A stretch of 64,000 nt of DNA from Toxonevra muliebris. Its lineage: Eukaryota; Arthropoda; Insecta; Diptera; Pallopteridae. Numbering within the stretch: position 1 is the stretch's first letter; the number at the start of each line of letters is the position of its first letter. The notes beneath the pieces were generated by a model that searched no databases, was not told the DNA's origin, and saw only the letters and a program-made list of their open reading frames with translations. A program made the translations under genes and the position numbers. Positions 1 to 12,400 of this stretch are shown here, piece after piece. Location of the stretch: positions 55,607,776-55,671,775 of the forward strand of contig OY829326.1 of assembly GCA_963691655.1 (NCBI GenBank). The letters run 5' to 3'.

Positions 1-917
1 CTGGTAGGGGTTTCGAGTTTTTGCCACGCAAGCGCCATGTGCCTGCAGGTAATTCAATCCAATTGCAGCCCACGACCGCCGTCTCCACCATGAAGCGTAC
101 ATCAAAATCAATATTATTCTCATAAGCACGACAATCTTGAAAATCGAATGATGAACAAACAATTTCCTTTTGCAGCAAGCGAGCAGCGGCCGCAACTAAT
201 CTTGGCATTGACATAGTAATCTTGATATAACGTTGTTTGTCATTACCTTGATATCCGTATATATTTAAACGCTCTACTAGCTGCACTTCGAGCACCGTTT
301 CCTGTATATTATCCTTATTGCCACGCATATCAGCAAGCACTTTCTTATCCAACGCCTGACGCAACTCATGGCAGTTCCGTTGCTCAAAGTTACGCGGTGC
401 TGCAATGTAGAAGTATGGGCAAAATCCATGCACATGGCAACATACTGAATTTCCTTCCATTGTTATGCCGAACATGCGTATTACAGGCACTGGTCCAATA
501 CGAGAACCAGGCATGCCTGGTAAAGGTGATCCTACGTAATTCTCTACATCAATTTGTTGAAAAATTATTGTATCCGTTATAGGATCCAATTCAGGTGGAT
601 CGACGCGTGACCATTTCACTGAAGTTTGTTGATTTTCTGGACCTTCTCCTAGCAACTGTGATTGATCGAAATCATCCCCTCCTGCCATTTCTAATGCGGC
701 CAATTCTGCTTCAAACCCACTGCCAATTTCATCATCATCATCAAAATTTCTGCACATAATAAATAATAGAGGCTTAACTAAAAAGAACTGATATTGAACC
801 AACTTAATTTTACGAGAACACTTACCGTGGTTTCTTTGCATTGCTACCAGCTGCTCCTCCACTTCCATTTGGGGTTGTACCATTTCCAGCAAACTTTCTT
901 TTTGGCACAAAACTCAT
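1..917 (-). CDS. DNApol-delta: DNA polymerase delta catalytic subunit, N-terminal part (two exons, gene cut by window edge)
   Basis: This gene encodes the catalytic subunit of replicative DNA polymerase delta (POLD1 family), a nuclear B-family polymerase with 3'-5' exonuclease activity that synthesises the lagging strand. Exon 1 is 826-917 (ATG at 917-915; product begins MSFVPKRKF, basic and Gly-rich, likely the nuclear-targeting N terminus). It ends at a GTAAG donor. Exon 2 starts at 749 after a TGCAG acceptor and stays open to base 1. Joining them restores an Arg codon and leads into an acidic stretch (NFDDDDE). Further on are VPVIRMFGIT, a SVCCHVHGFCPYFY segment and FMVETAVVGCNWIELPAG, which are hallmarks of the POLD1 N-terminal/exonuclease-proximal region. 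About 280 of the roughly 1,100 residues expected are visible, so the polymerase and exonuclease active sites lie outside. The gene is divergent from Hip14. The identification rests on motif recognition, without an alignment; no frameshift or stop is seen. Confidence 0.96.
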
Positions 918-991
918 AGTCACGCTACTAAAAATTTATTTAGAGTACCTCTTTCCTTTGTTTGAATTTGTCCAATGGATGGCTTTACTTA

Positions 992-1000
992 TTTCGCGCG
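992..1000. promoter_or_regulatory. E2F-like site upstream of DNA polymerase delta
   Basis: TTTCGCGCG lies 75 bp upstream of the polymerase start codon in otherwise AT-rich DNA and matches the E2F core (TTTSSCGC). Replication genes in flies are commonly driven by E2F/Dp, so the position makes sense. No TATCGATA (DRE) palindrome was noticed nearby. The site is inferred from sequence and position only. Confidence 0.5.
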
Positions 1001-1208
1001 ATTTTCTGTTTGTTAGAGCTGCCAACGTTATACTAACTTGAGCTCAATCAAATAATTATTTGAAAATATATTTTATAGACATAAATTAATGTTTTAATTC
1101 TTACGTACTTTGAATGTTTATAAACTAAATCTTGACATGATAATATTATTATTTTACTTCAGATATTTTCGCAGTGGCTTAAACAACTGGCCACACTGGA
1201 TTCACAAA

Positions 1209-1216
1209 TTTGCGCG
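1209..1216. promoter_or_regulatory. Second E2F-like site
   Basis: TTTGCGCG, about 290 bp upstream of the polymerase delta start codon. It is a weaker match to the E2F consensus than the site at 992, but CpG-containing octamers are rare in this window and two of them fall in the same short promoter interval. Confidence 0.35.
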
Positions 1217-1760
1217 GTATTCTTGTTCCGTCATTTTTATCATCAATTCACAATAGATTTATGTTATCGTATTTTTTGCACATTTTATCAGGTTTACAAA
1301 TTTAAAAAGAGTTCTTAATCTTCCAATTTTAAAAATATATTGTTACTTTCTGTCCAAAACTGCTAAGAAGTGGAAAAACCTTGAACAACTAGGTGAGGGT
1401 AGCCAGATGTACAGATTTGATCAGGACATGTCGTGATTATTTTTTTTTAAATTCTAAAATTTTGAAATTTGGAAATCAATACGAAAATGTACTGATTTTT
1501 TTATTTCGTACTGATTTTGTATTGATTTTTTCAAATTAATAAATTAAGAACTTTTGTGCTTAACCTTAGTGGTCTTAAAATCGTTTTTCCCGACAGTCTC
1601 ACCCTGTTTGTCTCTTTTACTGTTTGTTCACAAAATAAAATACATATGCGTTACTGCTATCGAGAGGAGAAAAGCAATATTTGCTTGAAGAAAATTTGGT
1701 TAACGTAAGTTTTTAAATATGTGAAAAGAATTTGTTATTAATTGAATTTGATTAGCGCCT

Positions 1761-2063
1761 GGTTATATTGGTGCTCGGTGTTCGACGAACACAAAACATT
1801 TTCTATCGTGCTCGGTCAAGGTGGTTACATTCAGCTCGTTGCTGAGTTCTTTTTGTCAAAATATATTCGTTTGTTTAATACTATTTTATATGTAATGATA
1901 CTGTTTTGTAAAACAAATCATTGCCACCCTAAATATTTGGCGTGCTAGGTGTACAATATACCGAGCATATTGTGTTCGGTGTGAGAGTGAGTAAAGGCAC
2001 TCTCTTTGTGTTCGGTGCAACAACAATTTCATGGTGTTCGCCGAGCAAACTTGCAATATAACC
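1761..2063. mobile_element. MITE-like element with imperfect terminal inverted repeats
   Basis: The left end GGTTATATTG (1761-1770) is repeated in inverse at 2054-2063. Inside it, TGCTCGG...GAACAC pairs with the inverse of GTGTTCGCCGAGCA near 2034, giving ~30-bp terminal inverted repeats with indels. The interior repeats TGTTCGGTG-like motifs (about 1776, 1973, 2009). There is no ORF of note and no convincing target-site duplication, so the superfamily is unassigned. It might instead be a chance or ancient inverted repeat. Confidence 0.45.
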
Positions 2064-2184
2064 ACAGCCTTACTGTTCTCAGCTCTCACAATCCTCTAAG
2101 TATGGAAACTGATACGTAAACTAGCCATACAATGTTGTATTTTTTCTCAACCATTCTCGTTTCATTCACAATTGCATACACACA

Positions 2185-3074
2185 CAGTGCTGCCAGATTT
2201 CGGGCAAGCCCATTCCCGTTTTATCCATGCAACCATGATGACTTCGTTTCCCCGTTTTTTCCTTTTGCTTTATATGTTTGTATATAAAAGGAAACAAAAA
2301 TCAATTTAAGTGTTTTATTTCTTATAGGCAATCATTAACTTTCTTAATAAAATCATGAGTAAAAACAGAAAATTTTTCTTACATTTACAGTTTGTAAATT
2401 TTACAAACACACCTTTTGAATTGCTAAGCTTACATAGCTTACTGAGCACATAACTTACAATAACATCGACTCGATAAATGTTGGCGGGCGGTAATCTTAG
2501 TACAACCATGTCTTAAATTTTGGCAACTTTTCCACTTCTTAATGCTTCGTGCTTAAAATTTGTATCGCTTTTTGAACAACGGCTACCCGAATCGGACTCT
2601 GTAGATTGTAATTTTGAAATTACTATATAACTCATTATTACTCAGTTGTATTTACCCATTTTTTTGTAACAGGTGATAGCAGCATCAACTCGGCAATGTT
2701 TTGGCAACACGCAATAACAAAGTTGCGTGTTGTTATTGTATTGTTGTACTTGTTGTAATGCTGCTATAAAAGTTAGAACTGCCAAAATCTTTAAAATTTG
2801 TTTGTTCCTCTAGGCCTTCATAGCAACAGAGCATATGTTGTTTTTTTAGATTATAATCATGCTTGTAATAAATAAAATTTGTATGTATGTATGTATGTAT
2901 TTAAATCATAGAAGTTTTGAAAGGAAACTAACATTCATTTTTGTTGAGAAATGAAGTTTTCCGCACAATAACGCTGTTGACATAATTTTCCCGTTGTTAA
3001 GATTGTTTTTCCGTTTTCCCTTTTGGGTTGAAAATTACCTGAAAACGGGAAAATTCCCTCTTCTGGTAACACTG
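2185..3074. mobile_element. Non-autonomous hAT-like element (about 890 bp)
   Basis: The left terminus CAGTGCTGCCAGA (2185) and the inverse right terminus CAGTGTTACCAGA (ending 3074) match at 11 of 13 positions. CCCGTTTT recurs inside both ends. Flanking octamers TACACACA (left) and CACACACA (right) differ at one base, consistent with the 8-bp duplication of hAT elements, though both lie in CA-rich sequence and could match by chance. The interior contains a (TATG)n run near 2881-2900 and the hairpin at 2705-2732. No transposase is visible. Confidence 0.5.
2705..2732. repeat. Perfect 10-bp hairpin
   Basis: CAACACGCAA (2705-2714) is followed after 8 bases by its exact inverse TTGCGTGTTG (2723-2732). 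It lies inside the hAT-like element. No T-run follows and no RNA gene is implied. Confidence 0.6.
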
Positions 3075-3445
3075 CACACACATGCAGGTGATAATGTCAC
3101 CCACTGTGAAATGTCACAAAAATTGTCAAGAAAAATTTATAGTGCACAGAGGGATTTTGCATTGCGTGATAAGTTTATAAAAACTTGATAACAAATTATA
3201 AAAAAATACTTGAGGTACTCGATGTGAAATATAAGAATTATCAAAAATTTAATGGCGAAGAAATAAAGTGCAATTACAGTGTTTATAAATTATAAGGGAG
3301 TGAAAGGGGGAAAGGGTATCTCGTAGAGAAAAGTGTAAAGGATAGTCGCTAACAAAAGAAAATTACAAGGGTGAGTCAGTATTTCTGTAGCGTTTGTGAT
3401 CAAATCTGAATTGTTGTTATAGCTTACACACAAATCTAGTAAAAC

Positions 3446-5556
3446 ATGTACCAAAGCGCCTGCAATGCAGCCACCACTGGTGCCTGTGTGCCAGGCACAC
3501 AAACTGATCGGGAAACTGAGCGACAGGCAGCACTAATGTCAAAACAACCACCCACCGCACCCGTTGAGCCTGACTACAGCGGATTTGATATTGTAAAGGC
3601 TACACAGTATGGTGCCATTGGGAGAGTACGTGAACTCGTGGAGGCCGGTTGGGATGTCAATCAACCGGATAGTGAAACAGTAACGCTGTTGCATTGGGCA
3701 TCAATAAATAATCGACGCGATATCATACGATATTTTCTCGAAAAAGGTGCTGTAGTCGATGCTGTGGGTGGTGAACTTAGTGCTACGCCATTGCATTGGG
3801 CCACACGTCAAGGTCATTTGGGTGCTGTAGTGTTGCTAATGGCCGCAGGAGCGGATCCGCGTGTACGTGATGCCGAAGGCTGTTCGTGCATACAAATTGC
3901 TGCACAATTTGCACATACAGCGCTGGTCGCTTATTTCATTGCAAAAGGCGTAGATCCAGACCTACAAGATCGTGGTGGCATGACAGCGTTGATGTGGTCA
4001 GCGTGGAAGGTATACACATATATACACAATAATACTTTATTACTTATATAAAAAAAAAATAATTTCAGGTTTGTGCACTCGATCCAGTGCGTCTGCTGCT
4101 TACGTTAGGCGCAAATCCCGCTATGGTAGACTATACACACGGAAATACCGCTTTGCATTGGGCAATATTAGCGCGCAATGCTACTGCAATCTCGACATTG
4201 GTGCTCAAAACAAAGGCCTCCCTGGATGTTCCTAATTTGCGTGGTGAAACACCACTCTCTATGTTGGAAGCACAGGCAGGTGCCATTTGGATTGGTGCCA
4301 AAGTAATGGATCGGGTGCGTGATGCTTCACTCTCATCGCAGCAAAAGAGTTCGTTTATAGTGCGCTTGCGGCATGACAAACGTTTGCGTTGGTGGTCAAT
4401 GATTGCCTGTCCTTTCACTGCGTTCTACTTGGCCGGCATCGTTTTTACGCTCAACACATTGTACATTATAAAATTCTTCCTGCTTGGCTGCCTCTATGCG
4501 ATCTTCCATTCATTGGGAAAGGCGCTTTTCGATGAACACTTGATGGCACTGCTGCCATTAAGCGTATATATGGCATCAAAGTTATGGTTCTATGTAACGT
4601 GGTTAATGTATATTGTAGATGCGGTGTCCGTAGGCACTACTGTGTGCTTCCTTATATGTTCCCTGGGCTTATGGGTGTGTTTTTTGAAATCGTGGAAAGG
4701 TGATCCAGGCATAATAAAACCAACACAAGAGCAGCGATTCAAAGTACAAGCAAATATAAATATAAATCATTAAAAAATCTAATTAAAACACATATGCTTT
4801 TTCAGACTATAGTCGAGTTGTCAGAACGTGGTGGCATTGGATTTGAGCCTTCTTCATTTTGCTCTGGGTGTCTGGTTCGACGACCGATACGCTCAAAACA
4901 TTGTAGCGTATGTGATCGTTGTGTAGCGCGTTTTGATCATCACTGCCCATGGGTTGGAAATTGTATAGGACTCAAGAATCATGCTTATTTTATGGGATTT
5001 CTATGGATGCTGTTGATTATGTGTGCCTGGATGATTTTCGGTGGTACCAAATACTATATGAATCAGTGCAATGTACAGTTCGACGGTAAGTGTAAATTCT
5101 TTCATTTTTTTTTTGTTTTTGTTTTTTGTTTAGCAAACTATTTCATTTCCATTCTTCATAGATCTTTTGGAAACGTTACGTGCCATTGGTAATTGTAATG
5201 CTTGGGTCGGCTGGGTGATGGCAAATGCTGTACTCCACATGTCTTGGGTAATTTTGCTAACCGTTTGTCAAACGTATCAAATGATATGCCTTGGTATGAC
5301 CACCAATGAACGTATGAATCGTGGGCGTTATCGCCATTTTCAAGCAAAAGGTGGACATAGCCCATTTACACGTGGCCCTTTCTTTAACCTCATTGATTTT
5401 CTCGAGTGCAGCTGGTTTGGTTTAGTGCAACCAAAACGTGTTGATTGGATGAATTACTATGATTTCGATGTACAAATGAACAAAACAATCGAACACGAAC
5501 CGTTGCTGCGGAGTGGCGATGTTGGCGGCGACGCAGCAAATTATCAGTATGTGTAG
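3446..5556 (+). CDS. Hip14: Palmitoyltransferase Hip14 (ankyrin-repeat DHHC protein), complete, four exons
   Basis: This is a membrane-bound protein S-acyltransferase that transfers palmitate from acyl-CoA to cysteines. Fly Hip14 acts at Golgi/synaptic vesicle membranes on exocytosis proteins such as CSP and SNAP25. Exons are 3446-4009, 4069-4743, 4806-5085 and 5162-5556, with GT..AG introns of 59, 62 and 76 bp. The spliced product is 637 aa, the length I recall for the Drosophila protein. Order: Ser/Thr/Gln-rich N terminus; ankyrin repeats at about residues 48-255 ([30 protein letters not shown]); hydrophobic segments at about 300-400; the zinc-binding cysteine-rich domain with the catalytic DHHC at about 457-460 (DHHCPWVGN); further membrane spans; and an NERMNR motif near the C terminus, ending YQYV. 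The first ATG is chosen because the conserved N terminus begins there; a second Met at residue 31 is the alternative. It is divergent from DNA polymerase delta. No disabling change was seen. Confidence 0.97.
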
Positions 5557-8500
5557 GATAAGTCGAATCGGGATGCGATGACGCGTAAATCACCAATAGC
5601 AAATGTTTAAGAAGTGAAGATTTTTGCACAGATATACAAACAGGCATTAAAGGCATGGAAAGACAAATTCCTACATAAAGTTATAGAAAAATAGAATGAA
5701 AATCGCGTTATTTTTTGATTTTTATTTATTTTTAATGGGCTGTATTTTTGCTTATTTAATTTAGTACGGATGGCATATTGCCTTGTATTAGGAGACAACA
5801 TAAAATGCTACTTACCTTATTTCTTTTACATTATTATTATTTTTTTATTTACATGTGTATTATAGATGTATCTTAACCTTAGAGATATTTTTTTTTCCAA
5901 ATGTAGGTTTAAGGAATACAAATGCATTTTGTATAATAATTCAAAAGTGGAAAGTCTAATGAATTAAAATAAAGTAATAGGAGATTATAAGAGCAATGTA
6001 AACGACAAAAGTATTTATATTTCGTTCCAACAAAGAGTTGATAAATCTTAACAAGCGGAGTGAAAGAGAAAAAGTATATACACGGTATATACTATGATTT
6101 TTTCTCAATTGTGAAATCCTCTCAATATGTACAGAAGAATTATCAATTTGTGTGAAATGAACTATACGTGCATAGGTCTGCCACAGTTTTGAAAATTTTT
6201 CGAGAAGAAGTAGTTCATCAATGCATTTTTGATATCTGTGGCAACAAATTTGAGTAGCTTAAGCCTACATAAGTGTTAATTGAGTTTTAATGGTTTAAAT
6301 ATTCACTTTTTCAAAAAGCTTAATTCTATTCATTCTTTTTCTAAAATTACTTTATTCAATAACTTAAGTTTTTTTTAACAAATGGACTTAAGTAAAGTTG
6401 CTGTTATATTTAAAAATAATTTTTGAAGAAAATCTTAAGTACATAACGATCAAATAGGCTTCCTTATCATATATTTTTAAAATTTGCATTTTTTTGCTTT
6501 AAACAATGTATTAACTTCCTCTTGCTTTAAACAATGTATTAACTTCCTCTGAGATTACAAACTTTGGATTAAAACGAAACAGAAATTATTTCACACAAAA
6601 TCGGCAATATCCAAAACATCGATATTCGATTTAATGCCATTCTTATTTCTTGCCACAGATATTATTAAGCTTTCTAAATAATTAAAAATGTGATGATTGC
6701 TAGAATGAAAATGTTTTCTTTGTGATAATTTAATCTTTTAGACTTTTCACATATATGTATAGATGCTGCATGTTAAAAGTTTCCCAATGTACGTGTGTTT
6801 GTAAATTTGTTTATTTTCCCACATTTATTTAATATTTTCCTTATTTATTGATTGATTTCTATTAGTGCATATAACTTAACCATGTATTTAAATTTCACGC
6901 TTACACAATGACACACACATCAATATATACGAACAAAAAAAATACACAAACACACACACAAAACAGGGTAACAAAACAATTTGAAGCAAAATAAACAGAA
7001 AATAGAAAATAAAAAGCAAACAAAAAAAAAACTGAAAACGTCATCGCAAACCGATTCCGAGGATGAGAAAAGAGAGAACAAATTTTTTTTTTTAAATTTA
7101 ACAAAAAATTAAAACGATAAATTTTTTTTTTTATATGCGTAAATAATTTTTAAGTAAAAACCAAAAATTAAACGAAACGAAATAAAAATTTCCTCCTTTT
7201 AATTCTCTTGATGTCATAGCAATAATGTTACTATTTACAATAATATAAATGAAAAAATCCACAAAAACGCTAAGTAAAAGCAATTTAACAAACAAACAAA
7301 TAAATAAAAGACATTTTACAACAAAATATTAGATTATTAACACAAAAATACACACCTAAAAACTTTATTGTATTGTATATGTGTTGGTGACGAATAGTAT
7401 ATTTGTTGGTATAACGAGTTTTGAAGATGGTCGGCCCCTGTGCACATAGAAAATGTTTAGTATTGACCTTATCTGTACCTACACGATTATTGTTGCAAGA
7501 AGTGTGAAATGATAAGATAATTGGACAATAAATTAAGAAACATTATCTTCAGAATCTACGACTAAATTTTGTTGAATATATTTTAAGGTATGCCGTATAT
7601 GTCGTTTGTGTAAATTAATAATGAATAGCATTGAATTAAAATCACTTTATAAATTTCTAAAAAACTCAGGTCTCAAGTTTTGAATTAAAATGTAGCTTCA
7701 AGAGCTCATAATTAAAGAAGGAAGGAAATATAAAATGAAAAAAAAAAAATATTAAATATTAATCGTTCCATTTTATATATTAGTGTAGATTTAATCGATA
7801 ATTAATAAGATTGCATGAGTCGAAATGATTTTGAAGATTTTTGGTTTAGCAGATATTATTGCAAAATTTATCATGCGTGTTGATAAGGAATAACATTTTT
7901 ATATAGTGTCCCATTATTTAGCCAGACAGAAAAGAAAATTTCCCATGTGAGTGCAATTTTGTTTTGCAGTATAGCTTCAAAAGAATATCATAGTACGACA
8001 AAAATTTTGATGGATGCGATTATTTATTTTGCAATAAAAATATTGCTGGTAATTTATGGGTTAGAAAAGTTTAGCGACTAAAAATAAAATATGTTTTAAT
8101 ATAAAACCTTAAATTTTTTTTCAGCCCTATCAATATCTCCTGATATGAGAGCTGTTATTTTCAAGAATGTTACTAGTTGTTATATGAAAGCCATAAGTAT
8201 AAATCAACGGAATCTATTCAATTTATAGACCTACCTTAAAAACCTATAACCTAATGACAATTAAAATTAAGAACCAATATTGTTTTCTGACATCATAGTC
8301 AGCTCTTAGACGGTGAGATTTGCTTCATGCAACTTGAAAAAATTACGGAAGAGGGGAGAAAAGACAAACAGATAGACAAAAAAAAAGTTTTTAAAAGTAG
8401 ATATTATTTAGGTACATATAGTAGTGGCTGGTCACAAGAGCGCAAGCATGAACGCCAATAAAATAGCATCACTTTACAAAAACAAAATAATTAAAATCTC

Positions 8501-8777
8501 ATATTAGTCGATAAAATGAAAATACCTTAAGCCCATTTTTAGAAATTTTTGGCTAAGCAAGTATTACATTACTGGACTAAATAAATACGAAAAAATGATT
8601 TGCATATTGAAAATTTTTACAAATTTTAAAACTTAAGAATCTCAAAGCCATTCGCATGTCGTCGTTTCGGACTGATAGTTTTTGTCGGCCTTCACATTTT
8701 TTGTTGCATTTATAAAAAGTTTGTTTTGTAAAATTACAACAAAATCGCTTAAGTCCAGAAGCTTTTTCTTTAAGGGG
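5557..8777. other. Hip14 3' flank, gene-free
   Basis: This should contain the Hip14 3' UTR; AATAAA-type signals are too common in this AT-rich DNA to choose one. The part at about 6890-7330 is strongly A-rich on the plus strand with CA-type simple repeats. A 28-bp exact tandem duplication is at 6494-6549. No coding exon was recognised. Confidence 0.6.
6494..6549. repeat. Exact 28-bp tandem duplication
   Basis: A unit starting TTGCTTTAAACAATG occurs at 6494-6521 and again at 6522-6549 without a mismatch. This is a recent local duplication (replication slippage or assembly artefact) in the Hip14 3' flank. Confidence 0.85.
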
Positions 8778-9469
8778 ACCTTCTGGTCTAGCGCCCTTGA
8801 ATTTGACGAGTTTTTAGGATTTTTTTTTAATGAAATAATGAGCATTTGAACTTTGTAGATATATTTTATTACTTTAATAATATGCAAAAATAATAATAAA
8901 AAAAAATATATATAATTTTAAGTAAACTAAAATTGGTGTTACAGTTGCCCTCTTCAAAAAAACGGATCTTGCTGGTGGGACACGTTTTGGATTTTCCACT
9001 GATCAAAAACAAACAAAAAAGAAGAGGTTACAATTGGTATGAATGTAGTTATCGCAGGAACTAAAATGAAAAAAAATAAAAAATTTGGCAAAATGGCGCG
9101 TTGTTGACATTTACTTTACGAAAACAGACCGTTTTTTCACTACTTTTTGTATGTAGAAAGTAAGAAGTATTCAACGTAGGAAGTTTTTTTAGTTTCTGAG
9201 ATAAGCACTGGTTTTCTAAATAAATAATATAGTGAAATTTGAGACGAATCGGTCGAGTAGTTTTTGTTTTTAGTGTCCCACCGTGCAGAAAAATATAGTT
9301 TCGAGATAAATGAGTTTAAACTTCAGTCGGCCCTTTTAAAAAGGCTGTAGAAGTCGAAATACTGGAAATATTGATATGATACGATGATGTTTTTACCGTA
9401 TACTTTTAAAAGCCTATACTTTTGAAATATAAAAAAAATCAGTTTTTTGAAAAATCTAGACCAGAAGGT
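8778..9469. mobile_element. Inverted-repeat-bounded element of unknown superfamily
   Basis: ACCTTCTGGTCTAG at 8778-8791 is matched exactly in inverse at 9456-9469. A second exact inverted pair, GGTGGGACAC at 8974-8983 and its inverse at 9273-9282, lies inside it. The 692-bp interval has no significant ORF. No clear target duplication was found. Two nested exact pairs make chance unlikely; a decayed MITE is the simplest reading. Confidence 0.5.
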
Positions 9470-12400
9470 GGCATTAATGTCAAACTTTACTTTGTTATTT
9501 ATTTTTCTTTACGTTTTTTAAATTTTTTAAATATTTTTTAAATATCAAATAACTAGTCTGCAAAAAAGTGGAAACCTCTTCTTCTCAAAAATTCTTTTAT
9601 ATGTCACTTCGGCATTTTTGATTTTTAGCGACTCATATTTGGTTGTATTTCTATTGTTATATTTTACAACCTAACATCTTTTTGATACTGAGTACATTAA
9701 TTTTTATATATCGTCATTTCGGAGATAAAACTCATTAAGTAACATAATTGAAAAAGCAAATTAAATTTTAAAATTATTTAATTTAAAAAAAAAAAATCAT
9801 ATTAAAACTCCAAAGTTGATGACTTATTGCGGGTTGTATGCCATAGTTTTGAAAATTATGATTAAAAATTAGTTTTTCCTAATAAAAATTGTTTTAAAGT
9901 AAAAACATTGGTGTAGAAAACCAGTTTTTGCTAAATCTTTACTTAGAAAGTTTTACCTCTAAACTGACAATTAATAGAGTAGCTAATACATACAGTGCCG
10001 GTCATTTCATTTGCAATCAAAATCACTTGTACTTTAAATGACTTCTTAAGTTTACTAAAATAATTTGTATTAAAAATCTTTTTTATTTAAAACATAGTGT
10101 ATTTATTGCCATTTATTATAAAAAACTAAAAGAAGAAAATTATGTTGTAAATAAGTTTGAATTGAAGAGGTCAAAACATCTGGAACTAAAAAAAGTTAAT
10201 GGTAAAATTGGTGAAAAATCGAAAAAGTTTTCAAAACTTTGTCGCATATCTATTACACAGATCGACAAAATTTGACGAACGCTCTTACCCAGAAACCAGA
10301 CTATACTTTTCCGAAGAATTTTGACGCGCTGAACTCGAATCTGGCCTCAAAATTGCTCTATCAGATATCCTAGATATCCTAACCTAAAAGTGCAAAAAAT
10401 ACCGTTTTTGCTCATTTTTAAGGTTATGTAGCATGGCCGATCTTATTTTCTTTCAAAAAATATTGATAGCATCTTAAAGTACTACTCTTCCTCTTTTTTT
10501 TTGAATTTTTTTGAATATAATAGCTTGCCTTTTTCGTAGGTGGAGGATTCAAAATGTATAAGTGTATCATATTGGCTCCCGTGGAACTCAGTTTTTCTGA
10601 GCACTTTCCTTTTAAACTAACCTAACCTATGGCTTGCTTTATCACCTTTTCTTTGTTTATTGCTATTTCGGGATTATGTCCTATCAAAAAAAATCGTAAT
10701 TTTTTGAGTTTGTGTATAAAATTTATTTTTCTTGATTTGTATTAGCTATAGCAGATTTAAATGAGACTCAATTCAATAAAAGCAACAAATATATATTTGA
10801 GTTCTTCTATTAGTTGAACCAATAGCGAATCCAGAGATTTTCTAATATTTTCATCTTCTAACATTTTTCTTCATTCATGGTCAACGATCAAAATGTGTGG
10901 AAATTTCATTGGCAAGGAGTAAGACTATATAACATTCGACTCATTCTTGATGCTAGAACATCCATAACTTATTCAATGTTTTGTGAGATACAAATTGTTT
11001 TACTTGTCCTGTCAAGCTTGATTACAAATTTCATTTTGTACGAAAACTTCGAACCAGGCAGAAAAAGAAAACAAAAAAGAATTTGGATGTTATCAAAATC
11101 TAAAAATTACTTCTAAAATATTTTAATTTTTCAATGTAATTGTTTCGAAGCTCTGTCCAAATTTTGATTACTAATGAAAAAAATTGTATGAGGTTTTGAT
11201 CAATCGAAGCTAGAGACATCTTCAATGGAGGCAGGGCTGAGACTGGAAAAATTTCTTTCTTTAATTTTTTACATCATAATTCATCCAGACTTACCATGAG
11301 ACCCTAAATTCCTTGAAAAAATATCACTTTTGAATATGAAATTTTTTTTAAATAGCGAATTTTTGGAGTATGCTAAATCCAAAAACCAAAGTAGCTATTT
11401 CTTATGTGATTTTTAATGCTGAATCAGGATCTTGAGTTTTTTTTAACTACAAAAATAAAGATTTTTTTCCTTTCACAACCACCTATGGTGGAATGTGTTC
11501 CCAGTGTGATGTGAAGTGAACTTCAATATTTTGTATAAATATATAGTAGGTATAGTATTTAGCCTATTTAGCCAACTCTGTATTGATATTTATTAAAAAT
11601 ATATTTCCCTTCACTGATTCTAAAATTTCATTAATTTCATAAAAATTCCTCTGTGTATTTGGAAAAATATTAAGTAAAGAAAATTTCTGATTCAAAAATC
11701 ACTATGGGGGAGGAAGCCCCTTTACCCCTTTGGGTTTAGCACAGGTTTTAACCAAAATGCGTTCATCCGATGTGGTTTGACAAACTTACGAAATAATAAA
11801 AAAATTTGAAAATCGTTGAGCCGTATGGCAAGCCGTTCATATGATCAAATTTGCTATCAAATTATAAAAATTTTTACTGAAAAACTCGATTTTAGTTTTT
11901 TCGCAATAAAAAACCAAAATTAACAAATCAACAGAATTCAAAATCTTTCGTACAGACCCAATATTTTTTTTTTTTAAATTATGGTCACCGCAAAGGCTTT
12001 CTTCAAAAAACAATGTTTTGTGTTAATCCCGTTGAAATTTGTCCGGTTTTAATGAAATTGTGAGGGATTTTTGAGACCATATATAAAATGAAATAAGAAA
12101 TTGAATTCTAATTCCTTAAAGTAAGCAGCCTAATTATCAACGCTTTCTCATTATTTATATCACAAAGGCAGAGTTTTCATCTGCAAGAAAATTGCTGCAA
12201 TTTCTTTAAGAAAGTTTTTTCAAGAGTAAATTACTATGAACGAAAAACCGCAAGTTTCTTTCTTTTTTGTTGTTTACATCAGCAATTTACTCCAAAAAAT
12301 ACTTTCTGAGAGCAACGGGCGACAATTTTCTTGCAAATGTAAACGTCGCGCCAAAGAGAGAAAAGTGTTGTCATATAAATTTATTAGACATGAAGTTGAT

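Larger units (their letters stand above)
918..3445. other. Divergent intergenic region between DNA polymerase delta and Hip14
   Basis: The interval holds the polymerase promoter side (918-1400), a probable MITE (1761-2063), a hAT-like non-autonomous element (2185-3074) and then about 370 bp directly upstream of Hip14 (3075-3445). A possible short 5'-UTR intron of Hip14 can be read from a GTGAGT at about 3371 to a TTATAG acceptor at about 3420, but this is unproven. There is no coding evidence; the short ORFs have no recognisable motif. Confidence 0.7.

Noticed and set aside
397..582. Plus-strand open frame over the polymerase delta exon
   Set aside because: It is antisense to well-supported coding sequence, with no motif of its own.
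4131..4418. Minus-strand 95-codon frame inside Hip14
   Set aside because: Shadow of a conserved exon.
5390..5656. Minus-strand frame across the end of Hip14
   Set aside because: Overlaps the last coding exon in antisense and lacks any motif.
10600..10640. CTAACCTAACCTA run as a LINE end
   Set aside because: No coding trace or target duplication upstream; too little to call an element.
10877..11116. 79-codon open frame
   Set aside because: AT-rich DNA, no motif, no splice or neighbour support.
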